Assembly: GCA_051747265.1 (NCBI GenBank) | Contig: JBNJFY010000002.1 | Coordinates: 62,001-126,000, forward strand | Source of the DNA: JBNJFY01 sp051747265 | Lineage (GTDB): Bacteria > Bacteroidota > Rhodothermia > Balneolales > Balneolaceae | Direction: 5' to 3' | DNA: 64,000 nt | In this document: one piece after another, positions 47,961-57,139 of the stretch | How the letters are laid out: the number at the start of each line of letters is the position of its first letter | How positions within the stretch are numbered: position 1 is the first letter of the stretch | The notes under the pieces: model-generated | What the model was told of the DNA's origin: nothing | The model's input: only the letters and a program-made list of their open reading frames with translations | The model's database searches: none | Position numbers and translations under genes: made by a program

Positions 47961-49400
47961 TTATTCCGACTCGCTTCGTTGCTCCATTTTCTTCAGCTTG
48001 TTTCGAATGGTACGATCAGAAACTCCTAATAATTTTGAGGCTTCTTTTTGATTTCCATTCGTTTTATTCAAGGCAAGCTGTATCATTTTCAATTCCATCT
48101 CCTCGATGGTCAACAACGGCAGCTCACTAATTAATTCCTTACGAATTTCTTCGTCTATATTAGTAAATAACAAATTCTTTACATGTTCAATGGTGATCAC
48201 CTCATCATCGGCAGACATCAACACACCACGCTGAATCAGGTTGGAGAGTTCTCTTACATTCCCCTTCCAATCCTGGCGCATCAGATAGTCCATCAAATCC
48301 TTGGAGATCTCTTTTTCCGACATCCCATTCTCAGCCGTGTATTTATCAACAAAATACTCGGCAAGCAGAGGGATATCATCTTTTCTTTCCCGAAGCGGCG
48401 GAATCGAAATCGGGAAGACATTTAATCGATAATAGAGATCTTCTCTAAACTCTCCATCCTTGATGGCCTGTCCGATGTTGCGATTGGATGTGGCAATTAC
48501 ACGCACATCCACAGTTTGCGTTTTTTGACTTCCCACCCTCGAAAACTCACGTTCCTGCAACACCCGCAACAACTTGGCCTGAATGGCAATGTCAATCTCT
48601 GTAATTTCATCGAGCAACAGTGTTCCCGTATCCGCCTCCTCGAAAGCACCTTTTTTATCGGAAATCGCTCCCGTAAACGCCCCTTTCACATGACCAAACA
48701 ACGTGCTTTCCACCAGATCACGCGGCAGGTTTGCGCAATTAATCTTTACATAAGGTTTATCAGCGCGCGGGCTGTTGTAATGAATGAGAGAAGCGAATAC
48801 CTCTTTTCCGGTTCCACTTTCACCCTGAATTAGGACCGGAGCATTGTTTTGCGCAATTTGTGGAAGGGCATCTACCAACTGCTGGATTTTCGAATCCTCT
48901 CCAACCAGTTTCACCTCGTAACGCCCACCTCGTGTTGCGGCAGCAGCGGCTTTCTTATGTTTTCCGTTTTGATCCGGTTCCGCCGACTTAGGTCCAGCTA
49001 CAACATCAGCGCCGTGCGTAGTAGATCCTTTTTCGTCTCGGAATTTAAAAAAACCATTTACCCGGGCTAAAATTTCCGCTCCGCTAAACGGTTTGGTAAT
49101 GTAATCGTAAGCTCCTTTTTGGACTGTTCGAACGGCGTGATTAATACTTCCAAAGCCCGTAATCAGGATAACTCCGACCTCTTCGTGATGTTCTTTTACA
49201 TGCGTAAGCACTTCATCTCCGGTCATTTCCGGCATCTTAACATCGGATATTACCAAGTCGTACTCATCCTCCCCCAGTGCTTTTAACGCATCTTTAGGGG
49301 ATTCAAATGTCTGAACATCATAGCCGTGTTTAGAGAGATGCTTATCCAAATAATCGCGCATCAACTCTTCATCATCGAGTACAAGGATCGTACCTTTCAA
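47961..49400 (-). CDS. Sigma-54-dependent response regulator, NtrC family
   Basis: The 479-residue protein has a receiver with Asp53 (LVISDVKMPEMTG), a charged linker, a AAA+ domain with Walker A GESGTGKE and the sigma-54-contacting GAFTGA, and a C-terminal Fis-type helix-turn-helix (NQKEASKLLGVSDRTIRNKL). Such FlrC/AtoC-like activators drive sigma-54 flagellar promoters. The start codon is TTG with GAGGAG upstream. No dedicated kinase is adjacent; CheA follows, and the partial kinase at base 1 is far away. Confidence 0.93.
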   Translation of the reverse strand: MKGTILVLDDEELMRDYLDKHLSKHGYDVQTFESPKDALKALGEDEYDLVISDVKMPEMTGDEVLTHVKEHHEEVGVILITGFGSINHAVRTVQKGAYDYITKPFSGAEILARVNGFFKFRDEKGSTTHGADVVAGPKSAEPDQNGKHKKAAAAATRGGRYEVKLVGEDSKIQQLVDALPQIAQNNAPVLIQGESGTGKEVFASLIHYNSPRADKPYVKINCANLPRDLVESTLFGHVKGAFTGAISDKKGAFEEADTGTLLLDEITEIDIAIQAKLLRVLQEREFSRVGSQKTQTVDVRVIATSNRNIGQAIKDGEFREDLYYRLNVFPISIPPLRERKDDIPLLAEYFVDKYTAENGMSEKEISKDLMDYLMRQDWKGNVRELSNLIQRGVLMSADDEVITIEHVKNLLFTNIDEEIRKELISELPLLTIEEMELKMIQLALNKTNGNQKEASKLLGVSDRTIRNKLKKMEQRSESE

Positions 49401-49486
49401 AGCAGAAACTCCTCTTTTTTATTTCACTTCAAGGTTCAATGTAAGTGATGAGGAGCTTTAATTCTACGGTTAGCTGGATTATTCCT

Positions 49487-49951
49487 CTATAATTGTTTTA
49501 AATCGTCCATAAGCCGCTCGGTAATGGAACTCAATACCTGATCATTTTCGGTAAGCTTTTGGATCAGATCCCCGTCCAATTCTGGCAACTGTTCGCGCGG
49601 CTGCTGGCTAGCTTGCATAGCGCTTTCCAGATAAGTCATTTTCGCAGACACCGCATCACTTATTTTATTGTGAACTTCTGCGGTATCGTAACCGCCGTCT
49701 CTAATTTTTTGCTTAACCTCGCGAAGTTTAGCGCCATTGTCATTGTTGAGTTGGTCAAGTACCTGTTTGGCGTAGGCTATATCCCCTTTAAACTCCTGGC
49801 GACTTAACTCCAAATTATCATCAACACCGGGCGATTGAGCTGATTTTGTGGTTTCTCCAGACGATGGGGTTTTACCACTCTGGTTTGTTTTGTCGACCCG
49901 TTTATTTCGATCGACGATGGAATCTTTATTAAATATGGATCGAATATTCAT
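49487..49951 (-). CDS. flgM: FlgM-like putative anti-sigma-28 factor
   Basis: From the ATG at 49951 the protein is 154 residues; a TTG at 49963 would add four and overlap the upstream gene. The first 60 residues are disordered and polar. The segment LREVKQKIRDGGYDTAEVHNKISDAV resembles the FlgM core (v-x-x-i-k-x-x-I-x-x-G-x-Y-x-v-x-x-x-k-v-a). FlgM binds FliA until it is exported through the hook. A C-terminal extension of about 45 residues is unusual. The assignment rests on this short motif and on the late-flagellar context. Confidence 0.6.
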   Translation of the reverse strand: MNIRSIFNKDSIVDRNKRVDKTNQSGKTPSSGETTKSAQSPGVDDNLELSRQEFKGDIAYAKQVLDQLNNDNGAKLREVKQKIRDGGYDTAEVHNKISDAVSAKMTYLESAMQASQQPREQLPELDGDLIQKLTENDQVLSSITERLMDDLKQL

Positions 49952-49952
49952 A

Positions 49953-50384
49953 TCAGCCCTCAAGTTTTGAGGTGATAAACATTGAATTATCTACGCTGCC
50001 ATGCTTTTGATCATTGTATTTTCCACTGGCATCCAGCTCTTTTTTATTGGTACGAACCTGCTTTTCCATCTGCACCATATATCGACTAATTGATTTCTGC
50101 ATTACTGCATCTCGCTTCATCAATTGGTCATAATGTTCTTGAATCGCAGGTCCACCCGTAAGTTGATCATGCTCAGACTCATCAATTTGTTGGAGTTGTT
50201 GCGCTTTGGATTCAAATTGATCCAACAGCTTGCTCCTGCTATCCAATTGTTGTTGAGCTTTTTGAAGCTGATCATTAGAAACTTCTTGCTCTTGCTCAGC
50301 ATTCGTCAACGCAGTTATTACGTCTTCAGTTTTAGACTGAAGTTGTTGCAATATGGTGATGATATCCTTTTCTAAAGGATGCAT
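49953..50384 (-). CDS. Coiled-coil protein, possible FliT-type chaperone
   Basis: The 143-residue all-helical protein is rich in Gln, Glu and Lys (LEKDIITILQQLQSKTEDVI; KLLDQFESKAQQLQQI) with no signal peptide. Downstream of fliS-fliD-flaG, this is where the FliD chaperone FliT usually lies. FlgN-type chaperones have the same look, so the call is positional. It ends 1 base before the ATG of the FlgM-like gene. Confidence 0.55.
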   Translation of the reverse strand: MHPLEKDIITILQQLQSKTEDVITALTNAEQEQEVSNDQLQKAQQQLDSRSKLLDQFESKAQQLQQIDESEHDQLTGGPAIQEHYDQLMKRDAVMQKSISRYMVQMEKQVRTNKKELDASGKYNDQKHGSVDNSMFITSKLEG

Positions 50385-50431
50385 AGATTAATAACTACGT
50401 TCTGAGCTTGATCGTACCTCAAACCAGTAAT

Positions 50432-50854
50432 TTATATAAATTTAGGCAGATCTTTAAGCAGTTCCGCCGATACTTTGTTCAAGTTGGCAACCAGCTCCAA
50501 AAACTCCTTGGGAGGAATTTGGCGCTCTACCTCATTTGTTTCCTTGTTTACAATTTGGATCACCATTCGTCCGGTGGATTTATCCTTTTCGAACTGAATG
50601 GACTTATTGCCAAATTCACTCAAAAATTTTTCAATCGAAATTTCAGCTTCTTCGAGCTCCTTTTTAATGGGACTGGGACCAATTAACGAACTGGTATCTA
50701 CGGCCAATACAGACGTAGAATCCGTTTGCAATTCGGTTCGAGCCTCCGAAAATTGCTTCGGTCCAGATGTTGACTGAGCACCGGGTTTCTTAATCGTCAG
50801 GTCTTCTCCCTTGATCAAGCTTTCTACCTTACTTGCTTCAACTCCTTGTATCAT
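50432..50854 (-). CDS. flaG: FlaG family protein
   Basis: The 140-residue protein has an extended polar N-terminus and the FlaG domain at the end: SIQFEKDKSTGRMVIQIVNKETNEVERQIPPKEFLELV. FlaG affects filament length in several bacteria. It is 21 bases downstream of fliD, the usual place. Confidence 0.9.
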   Translation of the reverse strand: MIQGVEASKVESLIKGEDLTIKKPGAQSTSGPKQFSEARTELQTDSTSVLAVDTSSLIGPSPIKKELEEAEISIEKFLSEFGNKSIQFEKDKSTGRMVIQIVNKETNEVERQIPPKEFLELVANLNKVSAELLKDLPKFI

Positions 50855-50875
50855 AATTCGCTAATTTAGTTATTG

Positions 50876-52417
50876 TCATCCCCCCGAGCTACCTAGTAGC
50901 TGCGAATAGTATTGCGAAGTACCACTGCCAATGGCTTGTAAAGACTGCATTTGATTTTGAGCCTGAGTGGAAATCTGCTGCAATTGCGTAAACTGTTCAC
51001 GATACTGTTCACGCTGCCGTTCCAAAAATTGCTCTTCTCGCTGAATCTGATTATCCAGATTATCAATTTTACTATCAATGGAACTCTCCAGTGAGCTAAT
51101 AACCGATTTGCTGCCCACAAAACCATCAATTATTCCATTTAGCCCTTCGGCAAATCCACCAGTTGCGCTAAACAAGTTTTGCACTTCAGTAGATTGAGTG
51201 GTCAAGGCATTATCAAGTTGTTCTTCATTACGAATCTCCAACTTGCCTTGCTGGTTAAAACCAAGACCCAATTCATAAATGGTATCCAAATCGGTACTAG
51301 CCGCACTAGTAACCGATTCGCTGAGTTTATTCTGCAATTGGAAAATCAAATCCCTAAAAATGCGATCTCTTTGCAGAGGCCCCCGATCACCTGTTTCGGA
51401 ATTCAAGAAAGAGTTTTTGCGAATTTCACTAACCACCGCGTTATAGGTATCAATAAATCCTTGTACTGCTTCCTTACCACCTTGGGTATCGGTATCCACA
51501 GTCAGCGTTTGTGTGGATCCAGATTCATTTTTTAAGTCGAGGGTTAATCCTTGAATCGCGTTGCTAATTGAATTACTACCTCGTTCGTAATCCAAGCCAT
51601 CAATAGTAAACTTTGAATTCAGCTCAGAGGTAGAATATATCCGCCCTCCTTGGCTGGTATCCCCCACAATGGTGGTATTATCTTGTCCTCGATTGGCCCC
51701 ACCGGCATAGGTAAGGCCTAGTGCCTCCGCTATATTAGTTTTAGTAGGATTACCTGGCACATCATTCTCGAACTCAATCATATTATCCAGGCCCGAGGTT
51801 TTACTGCGAACGGATAGTCGAACCGTATTGTCCGTCTGCTTAACTACCGAAGCAGTCATAAATTCACGCGCGGCACTATTGTTAATGGCCTCAGCCACCT
51901 TGTTAATAACAGATTCATAGGTGTCGCCATTGGTAATGCCCGAAACGGTAATTTCATCATTGGCATCGCCGGTTCCATCCCCGTCAATATCTACATACTC
52001 TCCGCCAACTTTAATACGAAATGAACGGGCATTACCCCCAAGATTGGAGATTTGATCCGAGGTACTAAATTCCTGGGATACCTTAACATCGTTTTTTGCG
52101 ATCTGCCCAACATCGATAGAGTACGTTCCACCCGCACTCACCTTCCCCGTTACCGAAGCGGTAAAAATACTGTCATCGGAAGAGCTCGCAGAAAACGGTT
52201 GAAACTGACTCGCACCAGGTTCCAAATAGCTGTCTAACGTATTTTTAAGCGAAGACAATTTGGAGCCGACCTTACTGACCGCTTGCTTTCGCTCGGTCTG
52301 TTCGGACTTCTTGTTCTCCAGTCTTACTTTGGGCTGGCTATCTAACTTAATTAGCCGATCGATAAGCTGCCCATAGGGATCGGTTAGACTAAATAGAGAG
52401 TTGGAAGAAAAGGCCAT
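50876..52417 (-). CDS. fliD: Flagellar filament cap protein FliD (HAP2)
   Basis: The 513-residue protein has an N-terminal FliD_N region (DPYGQLIDRLIKLDSQPKVRLENKKSEQ..AVSKVGSKLSSLKNTLDSYL) and a Gly/Thr-rich beta central region. The C-terminal FliD_C helices end LERQREQYREQFTQLQQISTQAQNQMQSLQ. The cap folds exported flagellin at the filament tip. It is 4 bases after fliS. Confidence 0.95.
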   Translation of the reverse strand: MAFSSNSLFSLTDPYGQLIDRLIKLDSQPKVRLENKKSEQTERKQAVSKVGSKLSSLKNTLDSYLEPGASQFQPFSASSSDDSIFTASVTGKVSAGGTYSIDVGQIAKNDVKVSQEFSTSDQISNLGGNARSFRIKVGGEYVDIDGDGTGDANDEITVSGITNGDTYESVINKVAEAINNSAAREFMTASVVKQTDNTVRLSVRSKTSGLDNMIEFENDVPGNPTKTNIAEALGLTYAGGANRGQDNTTIVGDTSQGGRIYSTSELNSKFTIDGLDYERGSNSISNAIQGLTLDLKNESGSTQTLTVDTDTQGGKEAVQGFIDTYNAVVSEIRKNSFLNSETGDRGPLQRDRIFRDLIFQLQNKLSESVTSAASTDLDTIYELGLGFNQQGKLEIRNEEQLDNALTTQSTEVQNLFSATGGFAEGLNGIIDGFVGSKSVISSLESSIDSKIDNLDNQIQREEQFLERQREQYREQFTQLQQISTQAQNQMQSLQAIGSGTSQYYSQLLGSSGG

Positions 52418-52421
52418 AGTA

Positions 52422-52757
52422 CTATCCCTTTATGTTCAGGGAACCTTGTTGAGGCTTAGAATTATTTACCACTGCTTCATTCCAAGTTTCCCGAATTCCA
52501 TCAATTAAATCGATTACTTCTTCGTAATTCTGTTTACGAATTTGGCGTTGGCAATATTCGTAGATACCGAAGAGATCGCCCGAAAGGTCGTAATCGAAAT
52601 TCAGAGAACGAATAAGCGTGGATAAAATATCCATTGCCCGCTCCTGCTCTTGTTTATGGCAGGCTTGAATTAATAGATCGTAGAGGATACTAATTAATTC
52701 AGTTGGCGAGGCATTTTTTACCGCTTGAGCTTGGTAAGTGTTCGCTGCTGACTTCAT
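52422..52757 (-). CDS. fliS: Flagellin export chaperone FliS
   Basis: The 111-residue protein begins NTYQAQAVKNASPTELISILYDLLIQACHK, matching FliS (Y-x-x-x-x-v-x-x-a-s-p-x-e-L-i-x-x-L-y-d). It carries helices typical of the four-helix chaperone. It binds the C-terminus of flagellin. It is downstream of flagellin and separated from it by a large hairpin. Confidence 0.93.
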   Translation of the reverse strand: MKSAANTYQAQAVKNASPTELISILYDLLIQACHKQEQERAMDILSTLIRSLNFDYDLSGDLFGIYEYCQRQIRKQNYEEVIDLIDGIRETWNEAVVNNSKPQQGSLNIKG

Positions 52758-52784
52758 AGAATTGAGTGTTAAATTATGGATTAG

Positions 52785-52834
52785 ACCTAAGCACGTAAAG
52801 GGAGCACTATTTCAGCGCTCCCTTTAGGCTTAGA
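52785..52834 (-). terminator. Large hairpin after flagellin (attenuator or stability element)
   Basis: The stem AAAGGGAGC (52797-52805) / GCTCCCTTT (52817-52825) is extended by an outer stem CTAAGC (52787-52792) / GCTTAG (52828-52833). No T-run follows on the minus strand, so it may act as a stability hairpin giving more flagellin than fliS-fliD message. Confidence 0.65.
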
Positions 52835-52895
52835 CTTGTCATAAGTCAGTTAGATAATCAGCAAGAACTACGCCTGCTTTAATCTACCCTCGAAA

Positions 52896-53747
52896 TTACT
52901 GTTGGACGAATCCAAGTACAGCCTGAGGAGCAGCATTGGCCTGAGCCAGTGCAGAAATAGCAGTCTGCTGAAGAATCTGAAGTTTAACCGCAGAACTTTG
53001 CTCTTTCGCGAAGTCGGCATCTTCAATTCGGCTACGAGCAGCACTGTTACTGTTGATAGCCTGAGTCAAGTTTTCCTCGCGGATACTCAACTTGGTTTGA
53101 TCGATACCTAATCCGTTGACAGCCTTAGCTACCTGAGTAATCGCATTATCGACAGCATCTAAGGAAGTATTTGCATTAGTCGCTGTATCAACAGTTATAT
53201 CAGAATTTTGAATATTCAACCCGGTAGCATCAAATCCATTTGATGAATCAGTCTCGATTTGAACCCTGATAGTATCAGAAGACGTTTCACCTACCTGGAA
53301 AGTAGCATCGTAGTTACCATCCAATAATTTCGTACCCTGATACAATGTCTGAGAGACCAAATCATCGATCTCACCGCGCAGAGCAGTAATTTGATCCTGG
53401 ATGAACGAACGCTCGTCATCCCCGTACGTATCATTAGCAGCCTGCGTTACTTTGGTTTTAACTTCATTCAGAATGTCTAGGATGTTGTTGAAGCTAGACT
53501 CAGCGATATCCAATACAGACTTAGCGTCACCAGTATTTTTCAGTGCTTGTTCCAAACCGGCAATACGAGAGCTCAGTTTAGCAGCAATTGAGAAACCAGC
53601 CGCATCATCCTCAGCCTTATTAATGCGCTTACCCGTTGACAGTCGCAACTGGGTTTCAGCCAGATTTTTATTGATTTTGTTCAGAGAAAACTGCGCGTCT
53701 AACGACTGCAGATTTGTATTAATTCGATTTAAATCTCCAAAAGCCAT
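52896..53747 (-). CDS. fliC: Flagellin
   Basis: The 283-residue flagellin has the conserved N-terminal D0/D1 (LNRINTNLQSLDAQFSLNKI; QLRLSTGKRINKAEDDAAGFSIA) and C-terminal D1/D0 (SRIEDADFAKEQSSAVKLQI). Only a short variable middle (residues about 145-215) is present, so the filament surface is small. Tyrosines are few; Tyr108 sits in NDTYGDDE beside acidic residues. Ser/Thr-rich segments (ETSSDT, TDSSN) are possible glycosylation sites. Expression is likely from the sigma-28 promoter at 53796-53822. Confidence 0.97.
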   Translation of the reverse strand: MAFGDLNRINTNLQSLDAQFSLNKINKNLAETQLRLSTGKRINKAEDDAAGFSIAAKLSSRIAGLEQALKNTGDAKSVLDIAESSFNNILDILNEVKTKVTQAANDTYGDDERSFIQDQITALRGEIDDLVSQTLYQGTKLLDGNYDATFQVGETSSDTIRVQIETDSSNGFDATGLNIQNSDITVDTATNANTSLDAVDNAITQVAKAVNGLGIDQTKLSIREENLTQAINSNSAARSRIEDADFAKEQSSAVKLQILQQTAISALAQANAAPQAVLGFVQQ

Positions 53748-53795
53748 AACAATTTACCTGTGTTTTGTGGATAATTTCCCGTCAACTGTGAGTAC

Positions 53796-53822
53796 TTATC
53801 GTGCCCGAACAATCGATCTTTA
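53796..53822 (-). promoter_or_regulatory. Sigma-28 (FliA) promoter of flagellin
   Basis: Read on the minus strand: TAAAGATC (53822-53815), an 11-base spacer, then CACGATAA (53803-53796). The consensus is TAAAGTTT-N11-GCCGATAA, so TAAAG and CGATAA are exact and the spacing is ideal. It lies 49 bases upstream of the flagellin ATG and just touches the stop codon of the TPR gene. Confidence 0.8.
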
Positions 53823-54422
53823 AATATTTTTTTGATTTTTTTTGCCCCCCTCTAATTTTTCGCCCAAAATGTCCTCCAATTGGTCCCAAACCATATTTTC
53901 AGGCTGATATTTTTTTCCCAGATCAATATAATATTTCGCCTTGATGGGTTCGTCCAAGTCTATATGCAGCGTCGCGGCCAGCTGAATCAAGTCAGGTTGA
54001 TTTTCATTCCGGACCAACATTTGAGATGCTATGTTAGCCGATCGGCGTTGGTGGTCACTCTTTATTAGCATATCCAACAGATTTTGGGCCGTCTGTTTAT
54101 TATCAGGATCCGCTTCGTAAGCATCTTGAGCCAATGCGATTGCCCTCTTCCTCTTATCTGATTGCCAATACAATACACTTAGATTATGCATTGCCGGGCT
54201 ATAATCCGGAAATTGTTGGATACAATCCTCTAATTTCTGAATAGCTAGGTTCTGATTGCCTTTTTGCATGTATACTAAAGATCGCAGGTACAGTAACTCT
54301 GCCCGGCTTTCATACTTCGTTTCCAGTTGATCCAACGCCTGCTCGGCTTTTTCCCAGTTTTCTTGCTGCAGGTGCTGGGTTATTTCCGAGATATCATTTT
54401 GCCATTTCTGAATGTTGGACAT
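53820..54422 (-). CDS. TPR-repeat protein near flagellin
   Basis: The 200-residue protein has at least three TPR-like units, such as QQENWEKAEQALDQLETKY, YLRSLVYMQKGNQNLAIQKLEDCIQQFPDYSPAMHNLSVLYWQ and AIALAQDAYEADPDNKQTAQNLL. No signal peptide is seen. Its start lies inside the end of the dual glycosyltransferase gene (29-base overlap), so it is translationally linked to it and may scaffold that enzyme. Its end abuts the flagellin promoter. Confidence 0.78.
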   Translation of the reverse strand: MSNIQKWQNDISEITQHLQQENWEKAEQALDQLETKYESRAELLYLRSLVYMQKGNQNLAIQKLEDCIQQFPDYSPAMHNLSVLYWQSDKRKRAIALAQDAYEADPDNKQTAQNLLDMLIKSDHQRRSANIASQMLVRNENQPDLIQLAATLHIDLDEPIKAKYYIDLGKKYQPENMVWDQLEDILGEKLEGGKKNQKNI

Positions 54423-56907
54423 AGGTATTACTTAATAATGGATGATGAAGTGCTGATTTTCTCAAGGATTCTATACGCGAGCCATATTTCTCACGGATCA
54501 TTTCGCCCTCTTGTCGACTTAAATTCAAGTTTTTGTGTTCCAAGCTATCATCTCTATGTAAGTATATCCCCAAGTATTCATTCAAATGGTGCATAGTCAC
54601 ACGAGCAGAAATTCGAATCCAAAATTCATAATCACCTGCTGTTTTGAAAGAGGGGTCAAAATGACCAAACTCATCATGGATATCTCGGCGCCACATTGGT
54701 TGTGGACCTGGCAAACATTGATCTATCAATATATCCTGGCTATAACTATTGATTTGCTTACTATGTCCTTGGACATTACTACTGAATACTAAGTTGGGTT
54801 TTCGTGTAGATATATAATTACCATATACCAAGCCAATCGTTACATGTTGAGATAAGAAATTTGACATTCTTTCCAGAGCATCAACACGATGCCGATCATC
54901 GGTATTCGCATTAGTAACGAATGGGGCTCGTGCTATAGCCAGTGCCCTGTTCCAAGCTTTGTATAGAGATTCGCGCTGGTTTGTTCGTCTGTATACAATA
55001 TTTTTATATCGTTCCTGATATTGTTGCACTATGTCTTTTTCATTGCCTGGAGATGCCGAATCTATAACAATAATCTCAAGTCGAGGAGCTATAGTTTGTG
55101 ACAACAAATCACGCAGGCAGCTCTCTATATACGATTCTGCATCGTAGGTAGATACCAATACCGAAACTAGTGGATTCTCTGGATAGGACAATTTATCAAA
55201 TGGCAACTTTACTCGTGTATTGGATTCAACTTCTCCCCCCATTTCTTTACGAAGACACTTATCCCATAATTTATCAACGTTTAGTTGATGTTTAGAACTA
55301 AGATATTGGCCACGCAATTCTCGTAGTTTCAGCATACAAGATTTAAAATCTCCCTTGCCCAACAACGCTCTACAACTTTCAACAGCCAGCATGTGATCAT
55401 CATCAACTACAGAGCAGGCTTGCTCGATTTGATTTTCCACTTCCTCAAAGTATTCATATTGTTGTAGCTGACGTATTACTGTAATATGATTATGAGGAGT
55501 ATCTCTTTTTTCCTTTATCAGTCGTTGCATCAGACTGAGGGCTCTTCTTTTGTTGTCTCTCAATGACGAAATTTTCACCAAAAAACTAATAACAACATGA
55601 GCGTTCCAACCTGTCTCTAGTATGCTAATCAGGTGATCCTCGGCACGTTGCAACTTATTTTGCTTCATAAGTGCGATGGCTTGATTAAAATCCAGGTAGG
55701 ACAAATATCTTCTACCAAGTATATCCTGAAATAGCCCCCATCGTTTTTGAAAAACTTGCTGATCCCCAGCACCATTATCGAGTTCAGATTTTACATCATC
55801 CAGATATATCTGGTTAAAGGAATAAACTACATCCTCAATATTAATATCTTCAGAACCCCGAATGGATGATAAAAGGGTTTCAATTACATTACCGTGCAAC
55901 CAATATTTCTTGGGAGGATGTTGGGCATTATTAAGAACTTGGATCGCAATTTCTTTTTTTCCTTTTGCGGATAATATCGTTGCAAAAATAAGACTGCTTA
56001 ACCAGTGTTTCGGGGAGAAAACAAGCGCTTGCTCAACCATTAAAGCCAGCTTTTTATTGATATAGTGATAATTATTAGCCCCTACTTTCCTAACTCCCAA
56101 TATAGCCGTCAAAGAATATAAATCAGCAATTAGCTTGGAAGGCATATTTTTAACTTCTTCATTTATTCCCCATAGCCTGAGTAATTGGGTTGGAGATTTA
56201 TACTGGTTATAAATACTATAACTTTCCTTTTCCTTAGTTTTAATATCCGTACCATGCTCTATCCCCTCATTATTTTTTAGATATACGCCTTCTGCAATAT
56301 CCAAATGCTTAGCTTGAAAACCCTGCTCTGCAAATTTGAACATTAATTTTCTATCTCCGAACACTTCCAATTTAGTATCATAACCTCCAAGCACCTCGAC
56401 TGTCTTCTTTCGCATTAAAGCAGCATGCGAAGTTACTTGATAGTAGAAGAGCAATGGTGGGAAAAAGTGATCATAGGTAAACTCCTTACTACCTCTACTG
56501 GTAGGATAGGGTTTATATTCCTGTTCCTGAATAATCCAATTACCATAAACTGCATCATAATCAGAATGATTATCCAAATAGTCGGACATTATGCTCAAAG
56601 AAGGCTCTATAAATAAGTCATCCGTGTTCGCATTGATAATATATTCCCCCTGAGCACACTCAATCCCTCGATTCCAAGCCTGGTACACACTTTCTCGTTG
56701 GGGGGTGCGAATGTAGGAGATATTGCGAAAGGACTGCTGAAAGCGCTCCACAATTTCGCGTTCGTTCTCCGGGGAATTGCTATCTATGATAATGATTTCT
56801 AGTTCTCCCCGAATATAAATGGGCATTTTTAGCAGATTGCGTAATCGAGACGCAATAAACCGCTCTGCCTTATAGGTGCTTACTATAGCACTTACTTTAA
56901 TACCCAT
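54394..56907 (-). CDS. Large protein with two GT2 glycosyltransferase domains and TPR-like middle
   Basis: This 837-residue protein has two clearly related GT-A domains. The first (about 1-240) has VSAIVSTYKAERFIASRLR, EIIIIDSNSPENE, RTPQRESVYQAWNRG and NANTDD. The second (about 585-810) has VSVLVSTYDAESYIESCLR, EIIVIDSASPGNE, RTNQRESLYKAWNRA and NANTDD. Between them lies a helical region of about 340 residues with TPR-like repeats. Both DxD-type motifs are present, so both domains may be active. The gene looks A+T-richer than its neighbours. Flagellin or surface glycosylation is likely but unproven. Confidence 0.85.
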   Translation of the reverse strand: MGIKVSAIVSTYKAERFIASRLRNLLKMPIYIRGELEIIIIDSNSPENEREIVERFQQSFRNISYIRTPQRESVYQAWNRGIECAQGEYIINANTDDLFIEPSLSIMSDYLDNHSDYDAVYGNWIIQEQEYKPYPTSRGSKEFTYDHFFPPLLFYYQVTSHAALMRKKTVEVLGGYDTKLEVFGDRKLMFKFAEQGFQAKHLDIAEGVYLKNNEGIEHGTDIKTKEKESYSIYNQYKSPTQLLRLWGINEEVKNMPSKLIADLYSLTAILGVRKVGANNYHYINKKLALMVEQALVFSPKHWLSSLIFATILSAKGKKEIAIQVLNNAQHPPKKYWLHGNVIETLLSSIRGSEDINIEDVVYSFNQIYLDDVKSELDNGAGDQQVFQKRWGLFQDILGRRYLSYLDFNQAIALMKQNKLQRAEDHLISILETGWNAHVVISFLVKISSLRDNKRRALSLMQRLIKEKRDTPHNHITVIRQLQQYEYFEEVENQIEQACSVVDDDHMLAVESCRALLGKGDFKSCMLKLRELRGQYLSSKHQLNVDKLWDKCLRKEMGGEVESNTRVKLPFDKLSYPENPLVSVLVSTYDAESYIESCLRDLLSQTIAPRLEIIVIDSASPGNEKDIVQQYQERYKNIVYRRTNQRESLYKAWNRALAIARAPFVTNANTDDRHRVDALERMSNFLSQHVTIGLVYGNYISTRKPNLVFSSNVQGHSKQINSYSQDILIDQCLPGPQPMWRRDIHDEFGHFDPSFKTAGDYEFWIRISARVTMHHLNEYLGIYLHRDDSLEHKNLNLSRQEGEMIREKYGSRIESLRKSALHHPLLSNTYVQHSEMAK

Positions 56908-57139
56908 GTCACCTAACCGACTCTACTCATTTTTTATTTTTCTTATCATAACAGACAAACTTCAATTATCAAACTTGTAAATAGCTATTTTTGGCCCAAC
57001 TACTACATTGAACAGCACTTCAAGACCATATTCCCATTTACCATGAACAACTTAAATAATTCAATTGGAGCATTCGCCTTGTGGATCTTTCACTTATGCT
57101 CCTATATAATTTTGAAGGGAACAATGTTCGGGTTCAATC

